NCBI GenBank assembly: GCA_000149265.1
Contig: CH003245.1
Coordinates: 1,318,509-1,382,508, forward strand
Direction of reading: 5' to 3'
Source: Ciona savignyi
Taxonomy: Eukaryota; Chordata; Ascidiacea; Phlebobranchia; Cionidae
Length of the DNA stretch: 64,000 bases
The first letter of the stretch is position 1. Each line of letters opens with the position of its first letter. The translations under genes were made by a program, and so were the position numbers. The notes below the pieces were generated by a model. That model worked only from the letters and a program-made list of their open reading frames with translations. It was not told the origin of the DNA and searched no databases. Of the stretch, positions 1 through 36,000 are shown piece after piece.

Positions 1-1687
1 GTTATATTATTACAAAATGATCACATTGGACAGGTTAACCAAAGCTAAAGAAATATGTACTAAAGAAATATTACAGAGCTTAAATAGTGGATATGAACGC
101 AACTGTATGGCACTTGTATTGCATTGGGATTAAACTTGATGAAAATTGTACAAATTGGTGCCATAACCCCAAACATATAAGTCAGTAAATCTGGGTCATT
201 GGGTTCTTTAGTAAATTAGAAAAATATATTGATGTTTCTTTGGTTAAATAAAGAGACATAAAAGAGTTTTTAGCGCCAGCCAAAATCACCAAATACACAA
301 TTACACATGTATATTTATTTTTCACATTATCGATTTTTTATAAAAAATAACAAGATCTAATTTGGATCGATATGCAAAGGTGCATTGTTAGGGGGGAATA
401 TATAGACTGCAGATGTAATTGATTTACGAAAATGTATTTTCGTAATGTATACATTTTTCTAAAAATGGCCGTTATTACTTCACCCACTGCAACAAAAATC
501 AATCTCACCCCCAAATCGCTTGTATCAGTCCTGCTGTCAAAGCAATTGCTTCACAACCTTTTTGCCACTTGTGGTATCAGTATCCTGTATTTAAGCGATT
601 GAGCGAAGAAGCTGGATGACTAGTGATTGACACTGGCTTTGCGGAGTTTCTATTATTGACAGGCAGCAATTTGTTTGACGCCATTCTAATCGCAACCCCA
701 CAAACATAAACACAGGATGTGAGGAGCTAGAGGCGGTGATTATTGGTCAACGGTGCGTTATTTGACTGGCAATACGGCGTCATGTCATAAGCGGTTATTT
801 TGTTGACTGCAGAACTTCCAGGAACCGTCACGCAGGTCAAATAAAAACAATAAGATGGAGAGGCTGACCACAAAATAGATACACACAAGCTTTAGTTAAA
901 ACCAAGAACGTCACAACGTTCGGAGCTTAATACTTTTGATGTAAAGGTCAAAATGTCACCATTCTTGTTTCTTCTACATTTTCGAAGTGTATGAATCGGT
1001 CCAGTCCGGTTTGTGGCCCTCATTCGTTTTTTATGGTACACATTTAGCATTATGGAGTCAGATGATTGGTTCGGCAAAGCATGGAGTTGTTAAGCAGACG
1101 GGTGTAAATAGTAAAACTCTAACTATGAAACCGCTAGAAATCTGGTGTTTATAGTCGATTGTGTTGGCTCAATATAAATTTTCGAAAGGTTGGCTTAATA
1201 TAGATTTTCCACCCATATAGCCGACACAGATGCTGCAGTGTACTCAATTAAAAAAGCTCCAGGGAGGTATGTTTATTTGGACGAGCAGTGGCTGGAGCTA
1301 ATTTTACTGATCATCGATCTGGTTATGTTTGGTAATACCGCCCATCGATTTGGCGGATGAAGGAGGATTTCCTTACTGGCGGGTGGAAAATCACGACGGC
1401 CGATTTATCCATGGAAGCCGTCTGATAACTCCTGTCCCCAGTCCAGTTACCGAAGCTATTTTATTGTGTTGTATTTAATTGAAATTTCACTGCTGTTTTA
1501 GTTTAACCCACTAGGCATTAATCTACTGGGTCCGGTAGATGTCCGCTTATTTTCTTGCCCAAGGACACAACCGATCAGTTAGCGGCCAGTTTGGAGAATT
1601 ATTGAAACGTTTTTAATGCTTCAGCCTATTCTATTTGGATATTAATACGAATACACTATTTTTTGTGTCCTTATATTAACGAGACAA
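1..1687. other. 3' flank of the AFG2/SPATA5-like gene, no gene seen
   Basis: No coding segment can be supported here on either strand; open frames are short and have no recognisable protein signature. It lies immediately downstream of the minus-strand AAA ATPase stop codon, so its right end should hold the 3' UTR. A minus-strand ATTAAA-type signal (TTTAAT on plus, about 1612-1617) is a possible polyadenylation signal. Confidence 0.5.
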
Positions 1688-23530
<21,843 letters not shown>

Positions 23531-24730
23531 TTTAAGATTTAACAGTTCACAAGCATAAAAGTTTATAAGTCGTCTATTTAATATTAATAATGGTTGAAAC
23601 AATATAATCCTAATACAATAAAAAAAAACATGTGTGAAACGGGACTTCCCCTAAAGGGAAATAACCTGGCAGTCATTTCGGCAAAAACTTTTTTACAGAA
23701 CTAAGCTACGAAACCACAATGGACGTTACGTCTTTGCGCGGCACCTACTATACCAGATGAAACAACATAACATTTTAGTTACAAGAACGCGCAATTCCAG
23801 CATTTAACTACCAAATGTTCTTCAAACGTAATATTGTATTTCACTTTTACGACAAGTTATTACCAAAATATGTGGACTTTAAAATTGTTTGGACAGTACA
23901 TTATTTTAACTTGTGAACTTCACTTCTATACGACAATTAATATTGTAACGTATGCCACAAGTAAAATTAACAAAATTCCAAATAGTACACGAGGCAAATA
24001 TCCTACAACCTTTTGGTGGTTTGCAGACCGCGAACACCCTTATCGATTGAGCTAGCACGCTGTTGAACAAGTTTACTGGAGTATTACACTGTGAGTAATA
24101 CGATACCGGGTAGACATTGCTTCAGTTAATATCGCTTCCTTTATTTTACTTAGAACACCAAAGTACGCTACCTAAGATTACCCAAGTCGTTTAACCTTAC
24201 ATCCGAAGGGTTGCAGGTACAAAACTAGTCGTAAGCAGTGACTTATGACCTTGGACTACATACTTAGCGAACATCACTTAAAACCAGTGGTTAAGAGGAT
24301 ATTCTAAAACCAAAGAAAAGTTTCACACAAACAAAGTGAACTAGCTTTGTTACTCCGATGGTAATCTAAAGGTTACCCGTAAGTACACTTCTTCCCTTTT
24401 AACATGGATATCTTATTGTACTATAAATAAGTTTTACCACAAAGTAGAACAACAGTTTATTTAGAACGACACTCAATAAAACAGCGTTAAGTAGGTTTCT
24501 TTACGTAGAATATTTGTATATACATCTAGTGTTGAAACTTCAAGTTTATAGCTATTCATTAACATATAGTTTAATTAATTGCAAGACAACAGTTTTCTAT
24601 ATAGAAATCGAACTGAACTTTAAAAGTAACATAGCAGAATTCACAATGGCAAGGTGACTGAATATTAAAATTACAACGAACAAAGTACAAAGACACATTG
24701 TCATGATAACAGTTCAGATTAAAATTGACA
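23531..24730. other. Spacer between AFG2-like start and polycystin stop
   Basis: The two genes run in the same direction, with the polycystin 3' end and the AAA promoter both in this 1.2 kb. A minus-strand AATAAA (TTTATT at 24457-24462) is a plausible polycystin polyadenylation signal. A weak tRNA-like head on the minus strand (about 24005-24060, TAGCTCAATCGATAAGG) and a much-diverged SINE at 24190-24410 lie here. No gene is seen. The distance is too long for a typical tunicate trans-spliced operon. Confidence 0.55.
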
Positions 24731-27085
24731 CTACTTCTTTGAAGATCTGTCACTTGAGCGTGTATTGGATAAATCTCGAATGTTGCCATCCGAAGAATTC
24801 ACTATACTCCAGTGATCAGTTTTATTCGAATCTTGGTGAGCTAATGACGACTTGTTTATAGTCATTGATCTGCTGTGGGGGGCTCTAGAGGTGCGGCTCA
24901 GACGGTGACGCAAAAGACCTAGAATGGAAAGGAATAGATGCGTCGTTTGAATTCTGAGACGTAGAATAAAAAGTAATGAATGTTTGGCTAGATAGCTCGT
25001 CCACAGCGCGGAAATGAACTGACACGTGGAAAGATTCGGAAACAACCAAAAGGTAATTGGTTGTGTTCTTAGCGCATCACTTTGCCAACTATTCCTAAAG
25101 TATGTGGCTTAACTAACTGCACAAACAATTAAACAATATGTCCATTGTATTTAACACACTACAGTAGTCTGACGAATGCTTGCGTTATAACGCTTTACCG
25201 CACACTTTTCTTCAGTGCTCTATATCGTTTGGTCTTAATTAAATTTGGATCGCTTAATATTGTTCTTTCGCCTAGGTTTGGCGGCCGCGTCCGCTATATT
25301 TATTAAATTATATCCTTTTTTATTGACGTGTTTTAACGACTGTTCGTTTTGCCGTCTTTTCCCGGTTGTGTGTCTGATTATATTAGTTTGCCATATTTAA
25401 AAACTGGGGCAAAATATGAAAAAACCAAAATAAAATAAACTCTTCCTGAGTTTCCCCATTCCCGTCGATAACAGGAGTATGTTATACTACCAACGGCTTC
25501 CAGGAAAACTTCTGGGAAAATCCGTTTATTCGAGAAAATATCTGAACGATCATTAACTATTATGTACCTATGATGTAATTGCCTATTATTATGATTGGGT
25601 TGTTGCATATGATAGATTGCATTGTTGCATATGATACATAAAACATCAGGTTAGAGTAAAGTTTCTTCGACGCTTTGTCAAGCACGGATGCCAGGTGCTA
25701 GATTTCGGAATTGCAGCACATACATAGTTGTAAGGCAGCTGATTAATTTAAAGTTTTATTATTTATTATAATATACATCTTACCATTTTGTATCTCATGG
25801 TTGTGTTTGGAAACTTGAGACATCTGGAATGTATTTCAAAGTTTATAAATGCTGTAGAACATCGTCAGTCGGTTTCACTCAAGGGAAATATAATCGGTAG
25901 ATATTGCTTGAACCCACAACTCTTTGTCTCGATCATACAGCAAGGCATCAATCATACACTTAACTCACTGCAATAGCTCCTGTGACCCGATATTTCTAAT
26001 CTTGTTGCCCAACCCTTTTAGATAAATATGAGTATGCTATACTTAGAACCCCCCTGTACCTCTGCCATTACTTCATCACGGAATTCCTCGATGCTAAGAT
26101 ACTTGCTGTACTTCGATTCCAGATCGTAGATATTCTTGTCAAGATTCTTTTGAAAGTTGAGCAGATGCGATCCGTATGTCTGTTCGATCTTGTCTGAAAT
26201 AAAGGATTGTTAAATGGAGATAGATGACTTGATGTGGATCACTAATTAAGAATTGTGTTAGTACACTTATCTATGGCCAGCGTATTGCCTCAATTGGTTA
26301 GCGTTCGGTGTCCGTCAATGTTTTTGGTCCAATTTAGTTGGTGGCTTAGCAGCTGTCACTTAAACTCAGTACAACTGTTACATGTTTTATCTTGGTACGT
26401 TATTTTGGTGCATGCGCTGATTACTTGATAATGCTCTAGTAATCAATTCTTTGACAATAATTACCTGTCGCATTAATCGTTATCTTACCCGCCAAAAACC
26501 GGTCGACTTTACCGCGCATTTCGTTTTATATGACCGTTGCATTATGTTTTAAGGCAGTTGTGATTTTATGCTGCTTACGTAAATACAAGCATTTTATACA
26601 TATCGATGAGAGCTGCTGACTACAGGTTATCGAGAACCCTGCCTAAAAGTGTAACAAAACGAACTTAAATACTTATTTGTCATATACTTGATGGTAAGCG
26701 TAAGAAAATCTGGCGATTGACTGTGTTATAACTTACGTCTACTGGGATATAATATAATATATGCTTTCTAAACAAGGTGGGCTCAGAATTCGCAATCCAT
26801 CCTGTCGACAAAACCATATGTCCCTGGATAACGCAGTTAAAATAAATTTCCACAGCGCATTTAATCGAATACACTAAAACTGTATCGGCTTCCACATATT
26901 GAAGATAGGGTATTCTGACGACTTTTCGTATTATGGCTGGTGTCATGTTCCAGCCTTCAAAGAGTGAACGACGTTTGGTTAATAGTAAACCATGCACAAC
27001 ACTTCCATTTCTTTATTCAACTTACATGGCAGCGGTGGAAGTGGAACCTGGGACGGGGAAAGCGGTGCTGGACGAATTTTACGCT
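24731..27085 (-). CDS. Polycystin-like C-terminal tail exons
   Basis: Exon 27026-27085 encodes a basic Pro-rich stretch (RKIRPAPLSPSQVPLPPLP); exon 26060-26193 a charged helical segment (SHLLNFQKNLDKNIYDLESK) likely to form a coiled coil; the putative last exon 24731-24918 a Ser-rich tail ending SSDRSSKK-stop. The first two fit by phase. The last one does not follow from the best donor (GAG/GTACAG, phase 0): in that frame the protein would end after six residues (VFCVTV). Either a small exon is missing between 24919 and 26059, a weaker donor 10 bases on (GTTCTA) is used, or the short end is real. Confidence 0.65.
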
Positions 27086-30000
27086 CTGAAAAAAAAAGAG
27101 AATAACGATAAATTTTTGTTTTATCACGACTATATTTCGTGTGATTAAAATAAGTTGTAGCGATGCCCTAGAATTGAAGTTCAATGAAAAAAAAATTTAC
27201 TAGGTTCAAGCAACATTTTGACTAAAATGCTACTATATGAACGAACAGGCCATACAGAAAATTAAAAGAATTATGATTAAATTGGTTAATCTGGTATTGA
27301 TGGTGAAAGAGTCTCACGCGACATAATGCGAATCAAAGATCAATCTAGCCTTATTTCTAGGACGAAGTAGCCGTTATAACACAAGCATTCAAAATACCCT
27401 GAATCCACATTGTTTTCGTGGTTATTGCTGTTTTCAATCAACTTGTTCATTTACCAACATACCCAGGGATACAGCCGACAAACTATCGTTTATTTTCGAC
27501 CCACTACGCTTTGGTCACAGGTCAGACGATATTTAAGATTAATAAGCCAAACAAACATGGCCACACCACCTACCAATAGGTTGTCCGAACTGTATCCCAG
27601 ACCACTTGGAGAACCGTTGTAACATGAAGTCGACTATTTCATACTGATTGCCTTGAGCGTTCTTCATCTGCAAAGTCTTCCCATACGACTCGTTGATGAT
27701 GGCGATTAGAATGTTAAGGATGATGAATGCCGAGGTGAAGCAGAAGATAAAGTAGAAGGCAGGCCCAAAAACCCTATAAAAACTCCTCAAGCTGTCGTAG
27801 ATAGGTCGGCCTGGGGAGTTCATGAAAGACTGATTACTTACATTTATCTCTGATGTGGGAAACCAATGATTTTTCACGGTCGGGTTAGTGAAGCTATTGT
27901 AATGTGATGAAGATTTTTTTATATTTTATGTTCAACTTGTAAATTTACTAGGTTCAAGCAATGTCTGTTAAGTGCCTTGTTAAAGAACACAAGAGATTAC
28001 CTACTGGTTGATTTCGACTATGCTAACTTCAGTAAACTGGTTGGAAAAATTTCCATGACGTTTATAAATTTTAAACGACATTTTGACTAAAATGCTACTG
28101 TATAAACAAACAGGCCATACAGGAAATTAAAAGACTTATGATTAATTTGGTTAATGTAGACACTTGGAATACAGAAAACCCTACAGAAAGGATGGATAGC
28201 TGATGTTTTTATCCCTGGTTTAACCGGTATCTTCCTTGCAAACTGGCAAACGAGACTTGGTGAGTTATGGTCAAATAAACCAGCTTTTGGGGTCGTAGTA
28301 AGCTTTTTAAGTTTGAAAGACCCATTTTAATAGACGGCGCATATTGGAGCAACATATGTAAGTATCTTAGTAGAGAGAAACTCAACCGTGTAGTTTAGAA
28401 AACAAATTATTGAAACGCTAATTTACCCATCATTGTCCCGAACATCGTCTCAACTGATTGAACGATATTTTTAAAATCTTCCAAAAATGGAGAAAAGACG
28501 AGATACCTTAAATACAAAAAAAATCATTGCATGTTATTCTGGTGGAAAATGTAAAATCACGAAACAATATTTTTATATTAATATTATTTTTTGACTGTCT
28601 GAAAGCTAGCCGAATGGTTTAGAAAAGTAAGGTCGATGTGGTCTGAAACTAGTATATTGATAGAATAAACTGAAACAGTAAAGCCGTCACAATTACAACA
28701 CACTGCAATAGCTCTTGTAATCTGACAAGACACTTGAAAGATTACCTTGTGTCGATAACTATCTTGCGTTTCGACCTAACTTAACACTCAAATGCAAGGG
28801 TTACAACTTTTCAGCGGTTTGGTTCGGGTTGTGTCCTTGGGCAAGGCCCTTTACGAACATTGCCTGAACCCAGCGTATTAATGGGTTTTAGCAAATCGAA
28901 GGAACGTGTCTATCATATACAACACACCGCAATAGCTGCGGTAACCCGACGATGGGCGCGGGGTGATCTGACGATTGCCCGTGTGTTAACTCCCTTGGTT
29001 TTCCCATTCACGGGGATAAACATGAATATCCTATCCTATTCATCCCAATCCTACCATTACCCTCACCCGATATGTATGAACGCAATGAAGAACACTAAAG
29101 CCATGACGAAGAATCCTGGCCACTGCTTGGCGCTGTTCTTGAGCACCGAAGTGAGCATCCCGATCTTCCGGTTGAAGCGAAGAAGTTTCAAGAATCGAAT
29201 GATCCCAAAAAATGCCGAGATCGCTAAAGTTGTTGCTACCATCGTATCGATTGTGGTCACTTGTTGGAAGTTGACAAATTTTCCTGCAACGTTAAAACAT
29301 GGTTGGGCCATTGCTGGGTGTTGATGTGCTACAATTTTTGACCAATCCATTACTTGGCTGGATGAAACAAAATGTCGGTTCTAGTACATAAATGACTCTA
29401 ACAAGTGACTGGTTTCGAACTTAAAACCTTTTGCATCCAACAAATTACTTGAAGGCAATTCTTAGCAGAACCAATATAAAAAAAAATTTCGACATAAAGA
29501 TCCTTGCCGCTTAGGATAGACGTTAGGAACGGACGTAATGACCAGACTAGGTTAGGGTTTAATTCCCAAACGGTTCACTCTTTTTTGTGGTTGTCTTATA
29601 TGAGAAGACTCTGCTGTTTTAATCCATAGAATTTCATATAAATTGTTCAAAAAGATGATTTTAAATTAATTGCCCAGGTAACCAAACAGAGAGCATGCCG
29701 CAACCTAACGATTGTTGATGTATTAATCAAATGTTCTATCCATTTTTATCCTATAACATCTCAAGACGAAAATCTTCCCACTTTTGTTCTCATGGAAGAT
29801 GTTGATGGTGGAGGATGCTATGACGAGCTGGAAGATGTAGAGCCCAGTCACCGTCCAGTTCATCGCGATGATTGACAGGTCGAAGTAGTTCCAGGGATCA
29901 CGGAGGAAGAGACGACGCTGCCGGAAAATCCTCCGAACGAAATTGAAAGTAAACGAGATGAGATGAAGTAAAAAGATGATCTGAAAAAGTTGGTGAAGCT

Positions 30001-33000
30001 TTATTGGTAAAAGAAGCCTGTCATATACAGAGTATTTAAATTAATTTAATTTAAACTATATGATTTATTAAAGATTAAGATTTGATCAGTTAGTACTATA
30101 TTGACTTCCTCCTTAACAATGTATTTTACCTGAGCAATGACCATTAGTGTACCATACGCTCCAAGATACTGGTAGAGTCGAAACGTCATAATGGACTCCA
30201 TTGTGATAGCAGAACCCACAGGTGGGAACTCGGTGACCAAGAAGATGGTGGTGAATAAGTTAACGTTGGGGTTGTAGATTGTGAACTCGGCGAACACTGC
30301 TCGAGTCTTTTCGTCTATCCAAGCCGCTTTATATAAGTTGTCCATCACTAATTTGCCAGTCTGAAGAACAAGGTAAGTTTTCAAATCCAGTTCAGAATGC
30401 AATAAGTTGCCTTTCTGTCTGTTCAAATAATCTCATTGAACATAAATTAATCTTTCCATTTAATCAAACAAAACCAGAGTATTCTATTTCTATATCAACA
30501 TATTAATTCAAAATATTTAATCATGATATTATTAATTATATCTACCTCTAAATTGACACCTAACTCAGCTGAATAGCCCCCACCCGGGTATACAGCCAGA
30601 GACCCAACAAAAGGGACCCCTCTTAACTCCTTCCAGTTCTGATGTGTCCATGCCATGTCAGTCAATTCAGAGTCATCGTTATCATCCGTGGGTGATGTGA
30701 TGTTGGAAATAGGTCGCCACCCTGGCAGGAAATCCCGGCTTTCTTCATCGAAGAATTGAAAATGACCCCGACATCGCCTCTGGCCTGCCGCCACCATTGG
30801 ACAGTCGTCTGTGGTATGAAATAAGTGAAAAGATATAATTTGAATGCACATTAATAAGCAGAAAATGGATTTTTTGTCTGGAGTATGAAATAAGTGAAAA
30901 GATATAATTTCAATGCACATTAATAAGCAGAAAAACGGATTTTTTGTCTGGGGTATGAAATAAGTGAACAAACTATAATTTGAATGCACATTAATAAGTA
31001 GAAAAAAGGATTTTTCTAGAAAATTGGTTTACAAAAATGTTGAGACTTACTAGAATTCACAAGTAAAGGAATAGACACTTCAAAAGTAGCAAAGTTTTAA
31101 CATATAACAAATCGATCATACGTTCGTTGACACGAATCTGTCGGAGCCTCGCAGGTCCAACTCTGTAGGATTGGTCATCAGTTAGAAAGCTTCGATCTCG
31201 CCAAGATTTCCTATCTCCATTGTACCAGTGGTCAGGGTAGAGATTGGGCAAAAGAATCTTGTTCACAAATCGGTAGAAATACTCGACTGAGGATACCTGG
31301 GTGAAAAAAACAAAGATAAAAGAGCATCTGTTCTTCTCTTTTTACCTTTACTAATAGTTTAACTTTCTTTGTGCAAGTCACTTAACAGACGTGATAACGG
31401 ATATTATTTGACCACAGTGATTTCATGGATTGACAGGAATTTGTATACACTGCGATGCAAAGTAATCTGACCTTGGACTCATGGTATCCTAAATATATAT
31501 ATGTATATTATCTTATTATAAAAATATTGTGCTGGGTCAGAAACAACTGAGAGTATAACAAATAGCTCAGTAAAATTAACTTCCTAGCCATGTAATTTAT
31601 CCTGTAAGTTATTTCACCCTTTAACTTACAGTTTTAAGTCCATATGTAGGAGTAGTGAATGTTCTTTTGATATGGGAGTTGATTCTATGTCCCTTGGTGT
31701 CTCGGTTGCCATGGCAAAGGAATAGGAGTATCATGATGTAGAAAAAATAGGTGATGACCTAATGCAAACATATTTAAATGTGTTAAGTTTTCTGACAGAG
31801 CCGTTTAATTGCATTGCACTTTTGATAACATTAAGCCAACAGTTGGTTTCTATGCATCACCAAAAACAATAAGTAGTAACCCTTCTCATGGTGGGTAATT
31901 AAGGATTTTCCAAGTAAAAATGGATAGATTTCCCCAATATTTTAGAAGGTTGACTGTCGGTTTTAAATCAGCATTTCCCTGAGACTGCTTGGCAATACAG
32001 AGGTAGGGAAAAAACGAGGTATTAGCAGCTTAGCAAATGTTATATTCTCAACCCATACCTTGCAAAATATAATTAGACAATGGTTATTGGAACTTATACT
32101 GCTTGCAGTCATTTTTAGCCATTCAGTATATTATAACTAAGGCTACTTTAAAGTTTATATGCTGCCAAGGCTACATGTATAAATATGAAGCGCATTATAA
32201 TAACATATGGTAATAAATGTATAAGAAAAGCGAATTACAACATCAGCCAGCATGTACACAAACTTATTTACTTTCTACCAAGTTTTTTTTGTAATTCGAA
32301 ATCAAAGGAAATTAAAGAAGAATGTAATTCTTTACATCTCAGTAGTTTTAAATTCATCTTTATTTAAATTCATCTTATAACTCATTTAAGTTGGTCTGTC
32401 CACTTAAACTGGTATTATCCTGTGCTGGATATATTTAAAAAAGTAAAGTTTTTATTTTAATGTTTTGTAATGACAAGAAAAATGGCAACCCAACTAGTAT
32501 TCACACTGTAGTCAATCATCCTTAACTGGTAATTTAAGCTCAACTTGCAATATTCATGTCAGCTTAAAGGAGAATGTAAAACGTTGTAATTCGAAATCAA
32601 AAACGTTGTAATTGGAAATCAAAGGAAATTAAAGGAGACTGTGCTGTAAAACGTAGTCCCAACCTCCCATATAATCTGCGACATCGCCTTCTCCTTTTCC
32701 CGAAGTTTCCTCGCTCGTCGCAACTTCTTCTTACTGGGAGGTTTGGGAGGAGCGACCTCCTCCTTCTCCTGCAGCTCCGATTCTAAAAGAGATGAACAGA
32801 TCACTCACCTATACATGATCGCCATAAATCGATTGGCCACTATTCAGTCCGGCCGGTTAGTCTGACGGTTAAGTGCATCGCCTTTCAATCGAAAGGTTGC
32901 TTGCGGTGCGAAACTGGTCGATAGCTAGTCGGTTGTGTCCTTAGCTTAACGGACATTGCCTGAACCCAGCGGATTAATGGGTTCGACCGAATTAAAGGAA

Positions 33001-36000
33001 CGTGTCTGTCATATACAAAAACCGAAATATCTCAGGTAACTCGTTGGTGAGCGCGAGGGGATCTGACGATTGACTGTGTGTTAACCTCCTTGGTTTTCCC
33101 ATTCACGAGGATAAACATGTATATGCTAAGGAAATGTGACAGTCATTTACTCATATTCTCACAAAATTTAGCCATATTATCAGAATTTTAAATCATTCGA
33201 TTTAATTTTCCATCCAAGATCTTTATTTTAATATTTAATTTTTGTTTGTGCAACACAAAATTTCAAGGCCATTGTCCATGCAAGTGATGTACAAGGATTT
33301 CAAACACTGTTTCCACTAAAAACAACTCCATACCGATGTCGTTGGCACACAAGTTAATGAAGTTTCTATCGGCTTCCTTGACTTCCCGTGCTTCCACGGA
33401 ATCAAGAGCTTGTTGGTCAGGTTTCTTAAGCACAGCAGCAACAAACATTGATAGAACGATCACCTGCAACATAATCTTAATTTCAAGGCAAATGGGCCAC
33501 ATAATTGTTCAGCATTTGTTCTAAATAAAAGAAAAATACTTCACCTAACAGCCTTTTCTCAACTGAATACATGCTTAATTGATTTCTGGTCCATACTGGC
33601 AAAACACAGTGCACTTTAACAAATGTTTTTTTACGCTAACACTCTCTGTGTTTTCCCATCCCTGAGAGATAAACATCAGCTATAATATACAGTCAGGGTA
33701 GATGTGCTAAACGTCTACTTGTTAGTTTTATCACCAGAAATTTGGACATCAGAAGCCAAATTACATTCTGATATATAAATTTAAACAAAACTTTACCTTA
33801 ATAGGTTGAACAATGAAAACAGATTGCCAGAACGAGAGCATCATATTACTGAGCCACCTGTTTGCTTTGTCTCTCCCCCACTCGAAACTAAATGCGTCGA
33901 AATAGCTTTAAATCTTGGATACGGATATAAAACTGATGGGAAATTACCTGTACATAATGGAGAAGAATCCAGACAGCAGTACGGCAATTGATGTCAGGGC
34001 CCATGCGATGTACACACAATGATGGGGCCACTGTGATGGTGTGGAGCGATCGCGGCCAGCAATGTTTGGCTTGGCGTTAATCGTCCCGTCTTCATTTATC
34101 TGGTACACCGCATCAAATCCAACCAAATCGGAAGGCTCGGGCAGCGATGCTGCATTGCTGTGGGCTTTTACTGAAGATAAATCAGGTTGTAATTTTTTTA
34201 TAAATTTTCTTTTAAATTTTTTCATAAATTTTCTTTTAAATTTTTTCATAAATTTTCTTTTAAATTTTTTCATAAATTTTCTTTTAAATTTTTTCATAAA
34301 TTTTCTTTAAAATTTCTTCAGAATTTTTTTTAATAACAAATTAAAATTTGAGATAAATTTGATTCTCAGCGTGAAAAAATCTTTGATGTCATTTGATAGA
34401 TAGATTGCCTGCTTAGCTTAATATTAGTGTGTAAGAATGTTAAGCAAAAATGGTTTTAAGTGAAAACAGTTGGAAGCTACTTAAATGGAAACTTCGGCAA
34501 TACACTTACTCATACAAAAATTTTACAAGAGTTTCCGGAGACATAGGGCAGATAAATACCAAGCTGTACTAGCATAATACAACAATATTGTGACAATACT
34601 AGTATATTTAAATAACAAATAAAGGATACATAGTTTTGTGTAATAAGTATAACTGTATTTTTGTTCTAACCTTTGCTGTTAAATTTGCTAACTTGTGTTC
34701 TCAGTGCTTCTTTTTCTAACTTATCAATTCTAGCTTGTTCTTTAGTCTTGGACTTCTTGAACAAGATCATTATTAGTGTCGTGACGGGTACCACGAGTAG
34801 TGTGCTGCAGAAGCTCATCCATATTTGCAGAGGGGAAATACTGCAAATAATTTAAAATACTTTAAATGACATTAAATCTCTAAGAAAAAATGATTCCAGA
34901 AAAAAATTAATTAAAAAAAGATGATGTTTGTAGGTGATGAGTCATCCAACAGATTAGTTTGGTGGTCAGTGCATCTACTTTCAGGCGAAGGGTTGCAGGT
35001 ACAAAACTGGTCGCTAGCTACTCGGTTGTGTCCTTGGGCAAGGCACTTAACGGACATTGCCTGAACTAGGTGAATTAATGGGTTCTACTAAATTAAAGAA
35101 ACGTGTGAATCATACACACCACAATGCAATAGCTCCGGTAACCCGATGGGGGAAGTTAGCTGATCAGACGATTGCCCGTGTGTTAACCCACTTGGTTTTT
35201 CTACTTACGAGAATAAACATGAATACCCTATTCCTATCCTATGAGTAAAAACGAGCAGATCAAAAGATGTCACAGTGCAAAAAAGTATCCCAAAAAATGG
35301 TAAAACTATCAAATAAACAACATGTAATGACAAACAAACTCACGTGAAAGGTCCAACTCTCAAGGTAGTGGTCCCCGTTTTTGCTGAGCTGGAACCTCGT
35401 TCAAAAAACATGGCGTTGGCGATCATGGTCATGAAGAGCAACGCAGCGCAGCACGATAATCGTTGCATCCGTGTGAAGTTAGATTTGGTGGGGCGGTAGA
35501 ATAACTGTAACGGGTAATATCACCGCTGATCAAGTTGTTTTTCCGTCACTGGAACACTAAGGAACTACCTATCACAGGCTTACTGTGTACATTATTATTT
35601 ATATACTTCTTTGAAATTGTGCTATAATACTTTTGCTGCTTGCTATTCGCAGTTTTGCAAATTTAAATGATAAATTTAATTCATTTAACCAAGGCAACAT
35701 ATTTAAATTGGATCAATTACAAGAATGGATGATGGAGTTATTATCTATAACCTGTTTCTTACTGCTGTACTAAACCACTGAGAAACAGCAGCAAACAGAA
35801 AAATGCACAAATTTAAATTTAAGTTTGATATTTTGCTGATTTTAAAGTATCCCGAACATTACCGATATCCACAAGTGGTCTTCAGTGAACTTCTGTGTGG
35901 TAGTGGAGACAAATAGTCGATGGAAGGTAGACATGTTTTCAGGGGTGGCAACTGGCAACACTCGGTCCACTTTCCCATCATCGTGGTCAACAGCCAACCA

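Noticed and set aside
23531..24730. Polycystin and AAA ATPase as a trans-spliced operon
   Set aside because: The genes are in the same direction, but 1.2 kb separates them, and tunicate operon genes are usually almost adjacent; the roles are also unrelated.
26680..26997. Minus-strand 105-codon open frame between polycystin tail exons
   Set aside because: No clear acceptor/donor pair makes it fit the flanking phases, and no polycystin similarity is seen.
34041..34310. Plus-strand 89-codon frame with FINFLLNF repeats
   Set aside because: Its first half is the shadow of polycystin exon 33948-34170 and its second half the 24-bp AT-rich array.
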